From Auanema rhodensis (lineage: Eukaryota; Nematoda; Chromadorea; Rhabditida; Rhabditidae), in contig OZ059894.1 of NCBI GenBank assembly GCA_964057225.1, forward strand, positions 5,766,001-5,830,000: a stretch of 64,000 nt of DNA, read 5' to 3'. Positions within the stretch are counted from its first letter, which is position 1. Each line of letters opens with the position of its first letter. This document shows positions 37,189-50,300 of this stretch, piece by piece. Position numbers and translations under genes: made by a program. The notes under the pieces were generated by a model, which made no database searches, had not been told where the DNA came from, and saw only the letters and a program-made list of their open reading frames with translations.

Positions 37189-37431
37189 TCAGCTAAAATA
37201 TGTTGTATTATATTCAATAAATGATATAAAATAGCTGGGAAATAAGGGCATGAACCTATCATCCCCTCCCCCCTCCACAAGAACTTGAGAACCGTTGTTT
37301 TTCATCACATTCATTTTCATTTCTACAGCTATCTCCACATCTACTTTTCTTTTGAACGCCCTTTCTTTTAAACTTGTAGAATATCTTTCAGATATTGGCG
37401 TCTGTTTTCCTTCTACTTTGTCACTTGCCAT
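37189..37431 (-). CDS. Possible small protein, unknown
   Basis: ATG-to-TGA frame of 80 codons with mixed charged composition: MASDKVEGKQTPISERYSTS, then KERAFKRKVDVEIAVEMKMN and a hydrophobic end. The opposite strand also has an 81-codon ORF but with low-complexity Phe/Ser/Ile composition, so the minus frame looks the better one. No domain or family is recognised, and no splice sites are required. It stands alone in the gene desert. Confidence 0.28.
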   Translation of the reverse strand: MASDKVEGKQTPISERYSTSLKERAFKRKVDVEIAVEMKMNVMKNNGSQVLVEGGGDDRFMPLFPSYFISFIEYNTTYFS

Positions 37432-39541
37432 CTATTTCAGTCTCTTTTCTTCGAATAACGAGAAAGTTCATTTCATAACTCTCAATATACGATTAGCACA
37501 GCTACAAATATTCAGTTCATATCAAAAAATCTGTTATTAAATCCAGATATTACGAGAAAAAGATTTTTATTGCCATGATCATAACTTCATAAGAAAAGAT
37601 ATGAGAGAAAGACGGGATGTCCCCCCTCTGAAGCACTACTACTGTCTCGTAAATCACATTCCGAAGCCTTGAAACGTTTTAGAAATAAGAATGGAAAACA
37701 TTTTATTTGAACAAGCTGCTACAACTTTAAAAAAGTCGAAAAAGATTTTAAATTTATGTTTTTCATGCGATATTTGTCCTGGCTTTACAAGAGTTTGATG
37801 AATTTTTTTTATTTATTTTTGCGAATTGTTACATGACATATAAAACTCTGTTCGTTCAAATACTTGTAGTTTTAAATTCAATCAAATCTGATAGAAAAAA
37901 TAAACTTCATTACAGGGCTACACATTACTTGGTCCTAGTAGTTTTCAAACAATAATAAGTGAAAGATAGATTTGTCTTCGCATTATAAAGAATAAACTAA
38001 AAACAGTTCAATGAAACAATTTGTTGAAAACTTGTAGTTGTATCATACTTTTGTTTATATTGTTTCAAATTTATGTTGAAACAAAAACTTTTAGAAAAAG
38101 CCCAAAGATAAAATAGTTGAATGAGCGCTTATTCAGCTAACTCAGATGAGACTTACGAGAAGCAAAAGAATAAAAGACAAAGAGAAAAAGCTCTTCACAT
38201 GAAACGAATGTGAAATGATACAATATTCGTGAGCTTCAAACTATTAAAATTTCGTGAATTTCATAAAATTTACAAATGTTTTTTAATGTAGACTTATCTT
38301 CTTCTTTTTTTAAATTCATCTAAGCTTGAAAAATTAACTATGTATATTTCAAAAAAAAAACGAAATTCTACATGCTTCATATAATCATTATTTATATTTT
38401 ATATCAACTAACGTATGCATTTGTTGTTTCCTATAACTATTTTGCTTCTTTTGCTTTAAAAATTTTATTATACATATACATATAGTATTATGTATGTAAT
38501 ACATAAAGAAATACATATATCTATACATAAATACGGGAAAAAATGACTTAATTAAACTTTCTTTTACTTTTTTCAAAAATTCATATAAAAATATTTGATG
38601 AAATTAAATGAGAAATGAGAAAATGTTTTTATTATTTTTATAATTTATACGATGATATGAATGATTTGTGAAAGCATGAAGTTAGAAGGGAGGAGATCAT
38701 GGAGCAATATTGAGGGAAAAATGAAATGAGACACACATCGCAGAAAAAAAAGTGTATTAGAATGTTATACGAAAATAAAATATTTTAAAGTTTAATAATG
38801 AAATTCATCACATATCAGTTTATCAATTTTGCATGTACTTAAACGTCATTTTAATTATCTTCTCACCATGTATGTATTGCTTGTAATTACTGATATTTAA
38901 TCAAACGAATTGATGATATAGTCGACACAGCTACATAGTAGGATGGCAAAGCTGTCAGTCAAAACATATTCTGAATTCCTAGCATATTATCATAATTCTT
39001 CTGGATGTTCTTGCATTTTTTTAAAAGTCTCTTATTATTTGAATATTTACAGCAAAATACATAATATATTAACTAGAAAATCTTCTAAAAATCCAATATG
39101 GTATATAACAATGGATTTTGAGACAAAAAAAATTAATTGTTTGTCATAAACTGCTTAATAATTTTCATTTCTTTATCATTATGTGGATATAATGACATCA
39201 TAACTGCGCTTTATAGTTATTCCTAGTGTTTTCTCGAACATGTGTTTCATGTTTGAGAGCAACTTATCCTTCATGCTATATCCCAACAAAAGCCATAAAT
39301 TACGACATTCCTGCATAAAGGCATATGAGTAGGATAGATTTCTATTTCTAATCTTTGTTCATTTTCTCATCATTTTGATTTAATCATTAGCAATTATTCA
39401 TCATCATCTATTGCACTTCCTATTATTTTTCGCGTCATTTTCTAATTTTAATTTTTTTGAAATACTATGAGAATTTTCTGCTTGTAATGTTTTTTTTTAT
39501 TTTTATAACATCTAATAGCATTACTATCAATATGATTACAG

Positions 39542-39599
39542 ATTGCTTGAAGAGGAAGAATATTACATTGTCGTCGATGCCGCTACTCGTAACTGGCAT
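39542..39599 (+). other. Exon-like GC-richer island
   Basis: Behind a GATTACAG acceptor-like site, the plus strand reads LLEEEEYYIVVDAATRNWH before a GTTTTCC donor-like site; the frame requires a phase-2 upstream exon. Composition is clearly non-random compared with flanks. The reverse strand also opens with an ATG (MPVTSSGIDDN). No partner exon was found on either strand. Confidence 0.2.
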
Positions 39600-42500
39600 G
39601 TTTTCCATTTCCTTTTATTGCTAATGTGAGAGTTTTCTCTTCACTTCATTCTCACTAGTCTCATCCTCTCTTTCATATCTCACACACCCGATATCTCACT
39701 CTCTTTTCTACTCATCTGTTCTCATCTAACAAGCCATATTTCTTAAACTCGCAGCAATTTCAACATTTAAGCGTTTTTTTCGTTAAAAATTATTAATTTT
39801 AAAATATTTTCTGTTAATTACTACATCTTTGATATTGATATTTGATATTTAAACATCTAATCTATCACCGCAACATTACTAAATCTACTTTTGAAAAAGC
39901 ATGATAAAATGCAAAAATGTAGAAATTTTCACTACCGAGCATTATCACGTAAAACTTATATATGTATATATCCAATTTTAAATGTTATGGATAGTTAAAC
40001 CTTAATCGAACGTGATTATTAACTTTAACAGGAAAAGTTGTGGCTTTAGTTTACTGAGTTCTCACAAAAAAACAGCCGTTAAAATTATTTCACTTCGCTT
40101 ATTTACATCATTTGCAAAATTTATTTGAACAGACAGAACTATGATCAGGTTCTTATTAAATTGGTTTGTTCATGTTTTGAGCTTATCTTCGTTCTTCTTT
40201 TTTATTTTCATAATTTTGAGAAATATATCCAATCTTTTCAACGTGATAACATTCAATTATGCGATTTTTAAAATATTATCTTTGCTTGGAAAAAATATAT
40301 TTAAGTGTCATTTAGATGTAAGTAGAAAACCATTTCCTCTTTTCTCTTTATCCGGCTTCTCTTAAACGTTAATGTTGCTCGAATTGGAAAGAAAATGTAT
40401 CTGAAAGGAAAATGAAAAACTGGGCAACATGTATCGAGCAAGTTGAAGCATCAGAAAGAAAAAAATGAAAAAGAGAAGAGAGGAGACGAAAAAGAAAATT
40501 AGAAAAGATAGAGAGAGAAGGTATAGACTAAAGAGATCTTATGTATACTGTTGAATCTACATTGATAATGAATGATTGCGTAATAGTAGAAAACTGAATT
40601 AAATTAGAATTTTGAATGAAATACGAAGTTTGTGATAATGAGGAAAACATTCTTTTTTTTTGGTTCAAAAACAAGAGACAATGCAACATCAATGTTTCAA
40701 TGTTATAAATATTCTTAGGTTTGTCTTGTGAATATAATAAATTTTGATTTATAAAAATTATAATTTATAATTTAAATATTATTTTTAATAATATGATTTT
40801 CTAAAAAAATTAAAAGTTTTAACAAAACTTTTATTGTAGTTCTTTCTTTTATTTAGAACTTTTGAAAAGGTCCACCTATCGATTGTATGCTTGATAACAT
40901 AAAACCATGAAGTTAAAAAAAATTGCCTAGCTTAAATGGCAAATTACGTTCATAAAATTTTCAAAATTACTTTACAACTCATTAGGCTGATCCAACAAAC
41001 CACAAAAAGTTCTAAAGGGATGACTGGGTAGATGTGATGACAACAGCTGTGTGTTACAGCAAAAAGGTTCACTGACTTGGCGACGACTGATCTTATTTAA
41101 AAAGAAAAAAAACTGAAATAAGCTTAAAGTTTAGGTTGGAAAACTTCTTTTTCCCTTTTTTTTCTTGAACTCACCTGCTGCTGCTCCTGCAGTGGTTCGA
41201 TAATGCTGTCTCTATTCATCTGTTTCATAACTCGTTGTTATTTGTTTTGCGAAAACTAAGATATGTATTCAGTTTCCTATTAAACTTTTAATTTATTTTG
41301 TCATAATAAGTACTATTCAAACTTTTTGAATAACTTATTTCCCAATTATACATACTTTTTACTTAGTGTACATTATATTCATATTTATATATGAATATAA
41401 ACGTATATATATATATATATATCTATATCTATATCTATATATGTGAGTATATATATATAACAAAAAAAATAGATGTATATATTTTTGTTTTCCAGACCTT
41501 TCAAAGTATTATACCGTGGAATAGATGAAATATCCTTTTACTTTTCTCCCATTTTCCAGTCATTTTGGTCGAGTAATCCCGCGACACAAGCCCAATTTGC
41601 CATACGTCTGTGAAGCGATCGCATACTCTCTTTTTCATTCCATGTTCAGCTTATCCAATTTTTTCATACTTCTCCTACTTTTCTTGCAAAATTGCAATAT
41701 AAAACTGTTCCGAACTGACAACTTTTTCCTATTTCCTTAACATTTTTATCAGCGACACTTGATCTCATTCCCTCTAAGTTCATCTGTCTCTGTTCTTCTG
41801 GACATCGCAATGAAGATCATTTTGCAACTTGAGCATTAACCAAAAGTTTTACAGCTATATAATTATTTTATTGTAATAGATAATCAAGAAAAAGAAAATT
41901 CTTTTGGAGTTGCTTCAAAGTCTGAAGATGGCCTTTGTTTATTGAAGATTCAATCTTCCCATATTTCTTCATCAAACTATCTTTTCTCACATACTCTTTT
42001 ATTTGCATCATTTGTGTGGTATTTCGGCCTCTCTTTTCTCTGGTAAGCCTGACTGGTCCTTTCTGCCCATTCTAATTAAGCATAAAACCAAAATAATTTC
42101 TAAGAAAAGTCTTTTAAATGAACAAAACCAATATTGTTTATTTTTTTTTGTGAACACACAGATAATTTTTGAAATATTTAATCAGCAATTGGTGTTGAAA
42201 TTTTCTCATTTTAATTTCATATGATTAAGTTGACACCTCCTTCAGACATTGCATGAATAAATCCGCAACTCTTCTCACCAGTCTTTCTGGCTTATTCTCT
42301 TTTATTCTATCTATGAAAATTCCTAATTTAATGGATTGTGAAGCTGACTTTGACGACTGACTAGAAGAAGAACTCATTTATGTTTCTGACATATACTTTT
42401 ATACATTTCAATGTATATTGCTTAACTTGTCTTCAATCATTTGAATAGATAAGCGAGCTACAGAACATACAAGGAGAGAGGAAGAGAGAAGGAAAGCTAA

Positions 42501-42734
42501 AGATAAAGCTAGATAAGGAGAAGTAGAGAACCGGAGAATAGACAAACTTTTTTTTTTTCGACGAACAAGCTAATAATTTCAATGAAAAACAGTTTTATTT
42601 CAATATACATATGTATATGCATATATGTGCATATGAAATGAAAATATGTTCTAATGAAAAAGAATTTTTGAAGAATTCGCTAACATGAATCGTTGGTAAT
42701 ATGAAATCGGAAGACTTTTCTGAATCTCATTTCT

Positions 42735-42947
42735 CTAATTCTCATTTCTGAATATCCTATCCATGAGGATCCCTTTTACTAGATTAATAAGATATTCCTG
42801 TTTCAATATTGGTCGTTCTAGCACTATTTCCGATAGGAAACGTTTTCCAAGTTTTCCATGTTTTTCATCATATACTTTCATTTTCATTTTCATTTGAAAA
42901 TTGATGGTTTTATACAATGCTCTTCTACTATAAGCTTTCAACTTCAT
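42735..42947 (-). CDS. Possible small basic protein, unknown
   Basis: ATG-to-TAG frame of 70 codons, basic and non-repetitive apart from an MKMKMK stretch: MKLKAYSRRALYKTINFQ at the start and ERPILKQEYLINLVKGILMD near the end. No signal peptide, domain or family is recognised. It is among the more protein-like short ORFs in the desert, but with no conservation data it may be chance. Confidence 0.27.
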   Translation of the reverse strand: MKLKAYSRRALYKTINFQMKMKMKVYDEKHGKLGKRFLSEIVLERPILKQEYLINLVKGILMDRIFRNEN

Positions 42948-45900
42948 TTCAAACCTACCTATTCAATAATGATGTTGAATTTAGATAGCTTCTTTTCATG
43001 ATATCATCTTTGATTCTTTCATTTCAGTTTAGCACAGGTCAAAATAACCCATGAACTATTTGAAAAATATAACATTTTTCCTATTCAAACATCAAATATA
43101 TGTTTTTGTTATCTAATCTGTTCTTTCTTATTATTTATCAAACTTTTTTCATTTCTATTCATTAATTTTCTCCCCCATATTTTAATGATTATCCTTGATA
43201 AAATAAATAAAATCTAGTCAGAGACCAAATTCATCCACTTTTCTGTACAATTTTATCAATAGTAGCAACTTGACACTTTAAAATAGCTCTTTATATTTCA
43301 TTTTTCTCTACCATTCTATTATTTCATGTGGAAATATACATATATGACTTTTTTTATTATTACAGATACATATGTTTTTTGAAATTAACTATTATCTCTG
43401 AAACTTCTAATTCAAATTATTTTGAACATCAAAAAAGGATTTTTGGTTAAAACTATTTAGGTCATTAAATTCAATCAAATCTTGTTTTATTGCATTCAAA
43501 GTAACTCCTATATGAACATACTATATTAAATGAAATATTTTTCAATAACATTTCAAATTCTTTATACTTTTCTCTGAAGTACAAGTGGTTCTATCGATAA
43601 CATGGTAACACAGAAATTCAGCTAATAGATCTACTATCTGTGATGTTGTCTGAGAATTCATGTGTTTAAGCATCAAAGTGATGTCAGAAAATTATTAATA
43701 AAATAAAATAATCCACAATATATATATATATATATAAATATTTATTATTTGTATTTAGAACATTTTTAATTATATATATATTAATATTTATTAATACAAT
43801 TATACATAAATATATTAATTTTATTAATATTTATTTTATATATCATTATCATTTAACTACAAAGTTTGAACAGTATTCTATTTTAATTTCGAAATTAATC
43901 TCTTCTTATATACATACATTCTTATGTATATAATATATTTTCCTACAAAGATTGAGTAAAGGACAGGGAAACCGAGAAGAATGAGTTCAACTTCAAAAAT
44001 TAAAATAAAATTTTTGTGTGTTTTCAATCATCCATTTGAAGAATAAGAGCAACTATGTATACATATATGTACATACATGTGCTATACGTATATGTTATAC
44101 ATACATTCATTGTGTATTTCGAGTAAAATTCTCTCATATTCTAATAATTTTCTTCAGTTCATTCTCTATCTTCTCTTCTTCATTTTCTTTTTTTTGCAAC
44201 TGTCTATGTTACTTTCATTAGAACAATGCTTGTCGGAATTTTTTTCCGAAGTGAAAATAATTTTTGATAACAATAATATAAAATACTAATATATGCATAT
44301 TGGTATACAGAAGTTTCAACAAATACAGCAGAAACATCATAGAATTCTCATCAAATGCAAAAGTATTCTTTCATCTTTGTTTTCCGTAAACTAATAATGA
44401 GAAATAAAGATATGAAGAAGGAAGCACTGCGAGGTACAAATATAAAATTACTAGTAATATATATTCTAATGTTAAAGTTCATTTTTTTTTCCAATTCGAT
44501 TTTTTTTACTAGCCATTATAACAAGTAATTCAATTTATCATTATTCCTTCACTCTTTCCTATAACGATTTGACCAAAAATGATCTAGGTATAAGAATTTA
44601 TCAAACTTCTCCACAATTTATATGATTCTACTTTGAACATAATGAAATTTCATATATTTTCTCGCTTTTTTTGAAGCAAAATGTTATTTCAATATAATAT
44701 TATTTTAACTATTTATCGTGAATTTATAATAAAATTGAAGTTTCAAAATGATTTTTCAAACATTTAAAGTATTTTCAATTAATCTTTTATTTGTTTTCTT
44801 ATTCTTTGATTTGATACAATTTATTAATAGAGCTTAGAGAAAAATAGTAAAAAGTAACCGTTCATTATCAAATTTCAATTCAAAATGAAATAAAGTGATA
44901 TGAATTAATTGAGAAGTCCGTGAACTTCACGTAAAATTAGTTCATATGAAAGAAAATAAAATATTAATATAGAAAATACAATTGGTAGAATTATATATTT
45001 ATAAAAAAAAATATATGATAATGAATTCAATAAAAAAAAAAAACTGTAAAATATTTTCAAATTCAAATATTAGTTTTGATTATTGTTTCTGTATAACAAC
45101 TATCAACACAGTTTTCGTTTATTTCTCCACTTTATCTACATTTATTTCTTTCTTTCTCTTTCTTATTCTTCCTCTCTAACTTGTTTCTCTTTCTATATCT
45201 CTCTCTTTCTTACTTGCTCTCACTGTCTGTGTCTCTCTTCATTTATTATTTTCTTTTAACACCATAAGGCTATCTCATTTGTGTTCTCTTGGTTTTCATC
45301 ACACTCTTCCATTCTCGTTATATCTAATATTATGACGACAGCTTTCCATATTTCAATCATTCCATCAGTATTTTTACATTTGTCGTGTTCTCACATCAGA
45401 TTTTCAGCAACTAATTACCAGTTCCGTCCTTTTGTCCTTAGAGAGTACAGCAGCTATTACCGTTATATTCCAGCTCTCACACTCTCCCTCTATATTTCCC
45501 TCCTCCCTTCATTTTTCCTCTCTGTCTTCCTCGTCCTTTTTCTCTTTTTCCATATATATATTTCTATTCTTCTAAATCTACCATTTTATTCAATCTCTTG
45601 TACGATTAGCCAAAATGTTTTTGTTTTTTTAAACAATCTTTTTAATATCGTTTTTATTGTCCGATTATATACCTTCCTGTACGTACTTTTAAAATTCTCA
45701 TCCAATTGCACTGTTCTCATTAGTTCAGCTTTTTCTTCACCTTTACTTATTTATATATGCATGTACGTATGTTCCTAGAATTTTTTCTTCGTTTTTCACA
45801 TTATCCGTAACAGCTTTTCTCATTTTCATAAATTTTAAATTAAGTCTCTATAGCAAGTATTATATCAATTGCAATAAAAACTTCATTTCAGATATCAATC

Positions 45901-46029
45901 ATCTACTGATTACTATTCAATTGTGGCTTTTGAGTGATAAACATCTGATATTTTCTACTAATTCTCTGAACGATTTATAACTTTTTTCAAGGATCATAAA
46001 AAAAATTGAACTTGATTTTCTTTTGTTAG

Positions 46030-46370
46030 AATACGTCATCAGACGTCACATTGATGTAAAAAATTGCAAATTCATATCTGACTTTTTCGGACAGAAGCAG
46101 AACGAGTTTATCGTAAAAAAAAAAGATAAAGGCTTCCCTCATTTTTTTTCTTCAAGAGTAGGTTCAGCAAAAATTATTCAGCACTTTGTTCTTCTTGCCT
46201 GGCTGCATTTCTTCATCAATATCTATCTCATTATTACTTTTCCAAAAAAATATTTTTATGAATCACATAGATTGAGGACAAAAGTTCTAGTCGTATTTTA
46301 TTTTCATTCTATAATTCTTCTTCCTCTTCTACTGATGCTACAACTGCCGTTACGATGTCCTGTTCTTTGA
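46030..46370 (+). CDS. Possible exon or small protein, unknown
   Basis: The frame is open for about 114 codons behind a CTTTTGTTAG acceptor-like site and ends in TGA at 46368-46370. It lacks an early ATG, so it would be a terminal exon. The first half is mixed and protein-like (RRHIDVKNCKFISDFFGQKQ); the second half is hydrophobic. No family is recognised. Confidence 0.22.
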
Positions 46371-46850
46371 ACAGAATATTCCCGTCACAGCAAACATTTC
46401 TTGTCAGCGTAGTCGACACCTCTTGATTTTTTGTTCTCAACCTAATTTATGAAAAACTTCACGGCTTCTATCTCTTATATGTACATTCAAAAGTTCCTCA
46501 AGGCCTCTTGAAAATAAAGATAAAAAAAAGAAACAAATTGGACAAATATGTTTATAAATTCCTACACATATAGGCTAGCCAAAAAAGATTAGATCATTAT
46601 GCATTCAGTTCGATACCCCCAGGCAATCTTTGCTTAGGTTATATTTTGTTTGCCTTCGATATAAAAGCTGATTGTCCTTTTTGTGCACAAGCTTGGCGAC
46701 GTAAGGGGACAAAGCTTAACTTAGAAACAGAGAGGAAGATAGAAATTTAAAAAAAAGTGAAATTGAGAGGGTGAGAAAAAATAGATTGGACATAGGAAGA
46801 TCGACAGAAAAGTGAAATGATAGGAAAAGGGCTGCTAAATGTTTCCGTAT

Positions 46851-47309
46851 TCAGGATGAGCAATTGGAGTCGTCTGCAGCAGCACTCCGATAGACGTTTT
46901 TGAACAAAACGTCTGCCTCGTTTTCATTTTTATCTTGGTATCTCTCAATCCACTGTCCATACATTTCTTTCTCTCTCATTCCCTTCGCTTTTCCAATTTT
47001 TGATTTCCGCGTTTTTCCCAACTTCCTGAACTCGTCTGCCAATTAAGATCGTTACTGGACAACATTGCTCCGCAATTTGCCATTTATATTTGATGATATA
47101 GAATGAATAGAACAGTAGAAACAAGAAAATAAGAGCTGAACAACCGAACCCGATGAAGATTTGCCTTTGACAACTATTCTGTTTTTATTTATTTTCAATT
47201 TGTGTCGTTCTTTGTTAAAGTTATAAATATAAAAAATGACAAAGTTAGGCAGTTGTGCTTGAGCTGAATCATAACTTATCGACAACATTGAAGAAACCAA
47301 TGTAGACAT
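46851..47309 (-). CDS. Possible interrupted or spliced small gene
   Basis: Two open blocks lie in the same minus-strand frame: 47309-47052 (ATG start, MSTLVSSMLSISYDSAQAQL) and 47042-46851 (charged, includes GMREKEMYGQWIERYQDKNE, ends at TGA). They are separated by two stop codons within 12 nt. An acceptor-like TTGTCCAG ends the first block, so splicing into another frame is possible; a decayed gene is another reading. Purine bias keeps several frames open here, so support is weak. Confidence 0.2.
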
Positions 47310-50300
47310 TTTGATGGATGGTAAGCAAAGAAGGAACTCTTGAATTTATGAAATTTCGGACGAGCGTGAAAGAAAAACTTTTTTAAGATGTCTCTCTTCC
47401 ATCCCTTGCTTAATTTAGCTTATTTCGTTTGAGAATTTCTTCTACTGTCTATCGACTTATTTAAAAATGTCTAAAGTCGATAAGTGAACATAACGGAAGC
47501 TCATCTGAATCAACGAAGCTAGATAGCAAGCACAATTCCAATTTTCATCAAGAGTTCATTCAAAGCTACAATTATGTTCTATTTTATCAGAAAAGTGAGG
47601 AGTTTTTATCATTTGAAAGGTATCAAACGTTTATGTAAATACTATTAGTGTTACGTAGTTATCAGTAAAGTGCAAATGATCTTTATCCTCATGAATTTAA
47701 GATTTCAATTTTCAAACTTATTTTCTAGTTCCAGATTCTTTATTATACTACACACTCTTAGTTTTCTGCAACTTCTTTGTAGCTTTTCTCTCTATAGCCA
47801 GGGTTATTTGAACATTTTTTAATCAATTTCCGTTTGATTCATTTGCCACCCTTCTCCGCGTCTTTGAAACTTTAACTTAAAAGCTACGTTGTACTTCCAA
47901 CTCGGAAGCTTAACTGAATGAAGTTTCTAAATTTGGAAAAAATAGAGAACAGAGGTGAACATATCAATACGGTCACATCATTGAATCTGGCCATATTTAG
48001 CCATAGAAATGAAATAATTATGCATCATCCGAGCCAATTCTAATTAATAATTGATTATGAATCCGAATCTCTTGAGATCACAAATCGTTCTCACCACACG
48101 CTATATCATTTCAAAAGAAATATGTTTTTTTATAGTTTATTGAAAAGTTTGTTTTTCATGTATAAGTTCTTCTCATCAGCAGCATGTTCTTGTAAAAGTT
48201 GTATCTCTTCTATCAGCGTACTATATCGTTAGTCTCACTCACCATTGTACCTGTGAGCTCTCTTCAGCATTCCTTTTCTCTATTTTTCTGTCGTTATAAC
48301 ACAATCAGTGCTGTCTAGTTTTCTCTAGCTTCTCTCTTTGTACGATGAACGTTTTCGTAACCTCTCTTTTTCAACTGTCAAATATATTTTTTTCAACTTT
48401 TTCATATAGCTCCACTCTTATATAATTTTTTTCAAATATTCTTATATTTCATTTCTCATATAAATTTTCTAAATCATATTTACTAATTCAGCTAATGTCA
48501 CCATCATTTATTCTGCCTGTGGAACAAAAGCAGATAAATTTACTTATGTGCATATAGAAGCATCCTTGACTCTTCTTCCCCCTTGACAACTTTTTGTGCT
48601 TAGACTTGAGTCATATATGCGTTGTTCATCTTTCTAGCTTTCAAATTTCTTTTTTTTAATATCTCCGTTGTCATGAACTGATTTTGTCCTTCATCAAGTA
48701 TAAGTTCAGCTGAATTGACGCTCCCAAAACGCTAAATATGCGAACAGCCAGCAAGCCGTCACAATCACAAACAGTTTTGAGATCAAGAGATGTTATCTTG
48801 CCTCATTTCTATTTTTGAAATAATAAGAGTTATTTTGAGTTTGAGAAAAATATATTTCTAAAGAAGTAACCTTTTCATTACCGTCTTGACGGTGTTTGTG
48901 ACCTAAGAGAGCAGAAGGGCAGGTTTCAACGTACTTGCCTGAAGACTTTGAATTGAAGTAAGCATTGAATAAAGTAGAGGATGTATATATGTTCTACATA
49001 TAATGAACTCTAAGATTGAGTTCGTATGTATGTTTCAGTGTATGTAAAGCTAGCTATATTTATATATCTATATACATTCATGTATATATTTACACTTTTT
49101 TTTTCACATTTTCTTTTTTTTATTTTTATGTTTTTGCTTGCTTTTTTGATCCTTATGCTAAGTTTTCTTCTTGGTTTGTGTATATAGTTCATGGCGACAA
49201 CATTTTTAAAGCATTTCATAATCTACTCCTCATTGAAAATGTAATTTATCCATTGCTGAATACGTGTCTTCTTCAAAATATGAAAATGTATTGCAAACAT
49301 ACAAATAGATGAATCTGAATTAGTCAGTTGTGCCATCATGCACATCGAACGTTTATGCTGATGATCACAATCTGAATCTGACTACGACATATCCAAACGA
49401 TGTTGAACAGAGAGATACTGATCCCTTTTTCTCTCTCTCTACCTCCCCTTTTCTATTCTACTTTTTTCTTTTTTTTTTCATTTTATCATTATTTTTTTTT
49501 GGTATGTATTGGCATATTTTTATTTCAAAGATCACCACTTAAATCTGCTCTCATTATGTATACTTTACCTTCTTAACCATATAAGGAATTTTTTTTTTAA
49601 TTTTCAAATGCTTATTTCTGCTCATCACACACTCTTATTTGATTTTTGGTTTTAATCAAAGGCTCACTGAAAGCTAAATATAGGTCATTGTTGCTTCAAA
49701 ACCGTTGTAATGCTTCTTTAATTTACTTCAATCTGTTTCAACTTGCTCACTTCTGTGTGGCCCTATTTTTGCTTAATTCCGTTTTGATTTTGAATGTTGT
49801 GTTAAAGAAAAAAAATATTTTTTTCTTCATTCTCACTAGCTTTTTCTGATCTATTGTTTTCACTATTCTTTTCTATCACTCATCTGCATTCATAAACATC
49901 TGCAGGTAGTTTTTAGTTGTTGACCATATCTGAATGTGCTACATGCTTTTTCTTTTCATTTCAAATAGAAAAGATATTCGCATGTCACTGATCCTTTTGA
50001 TCACTACACTATCTGTGTAATCCTTATTTGTGGTGAGTAAAGGTAATTCAGTGGGTGGACCAGTTGCATATTTGAATCGTTTTCTGAGTAAAAGTAATTA
50101 TCTACATTTATATAAAAGCAATTTATTCGCTAACAAATGCCGAGTAACATTTCATACCTTTTCTCTCTACTTCTCTCTCTCTCTTTTTCTCTCTCTCTAC
50201 TTATAAACCTCAAAAACTTGCAAGTTGCTGTGAACAAGAAGCTTAGAAGAGGTGTTGGCAAAAAGAGTAAAAGAAAGTTTATATGCCACGGAGTTCACGC

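Larger units (their letters stand above)
34101..38900. other. Gene-desert segment 2
   Basis: Contains an (AT)n microsatellite, a CATCAT/CATCCT microsatellite, pyrimidine tracts (35640-35830, 36750-36820) and a locally GC-richer open stretch at 34130-34318 on the plus strand without an ATG start. A possible mini-exon pair (ATG 36392 and 36804-36849) could be joined in frame but is only suggestive. Confidence 0.45.
38901..46000. other. Gene-desert segment 3
   Basis: AT-rich with scattered open frames. ORFs at 38943-39149 and 40141-40365 (the latter with a GTAAGT donor-like site at 40320) and the exon-like island at 39542-39599 are all on the plus strand, but I could not connect them in frame. 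TA-rich runs occur around 41400-41470 and 43715-43740. Pyrimidine-rich sequence dominates 45110-45600. Confidence 0.45.

Noticed and set aside
45281-45778. Plus-strand ORF of 165 codons
   Set aside because: Arises from a pyrimidine-rich, stop-poor stretch with Phe/Leu/Ser/Ile bias and no ATG start; no recognisable motif.
46600-46625. AGTTCGATACCCCC resembling a tRNA B box
   Set aside because: No matching A box at the right spacing and no complementary acceptor stem, so not a tRNA.
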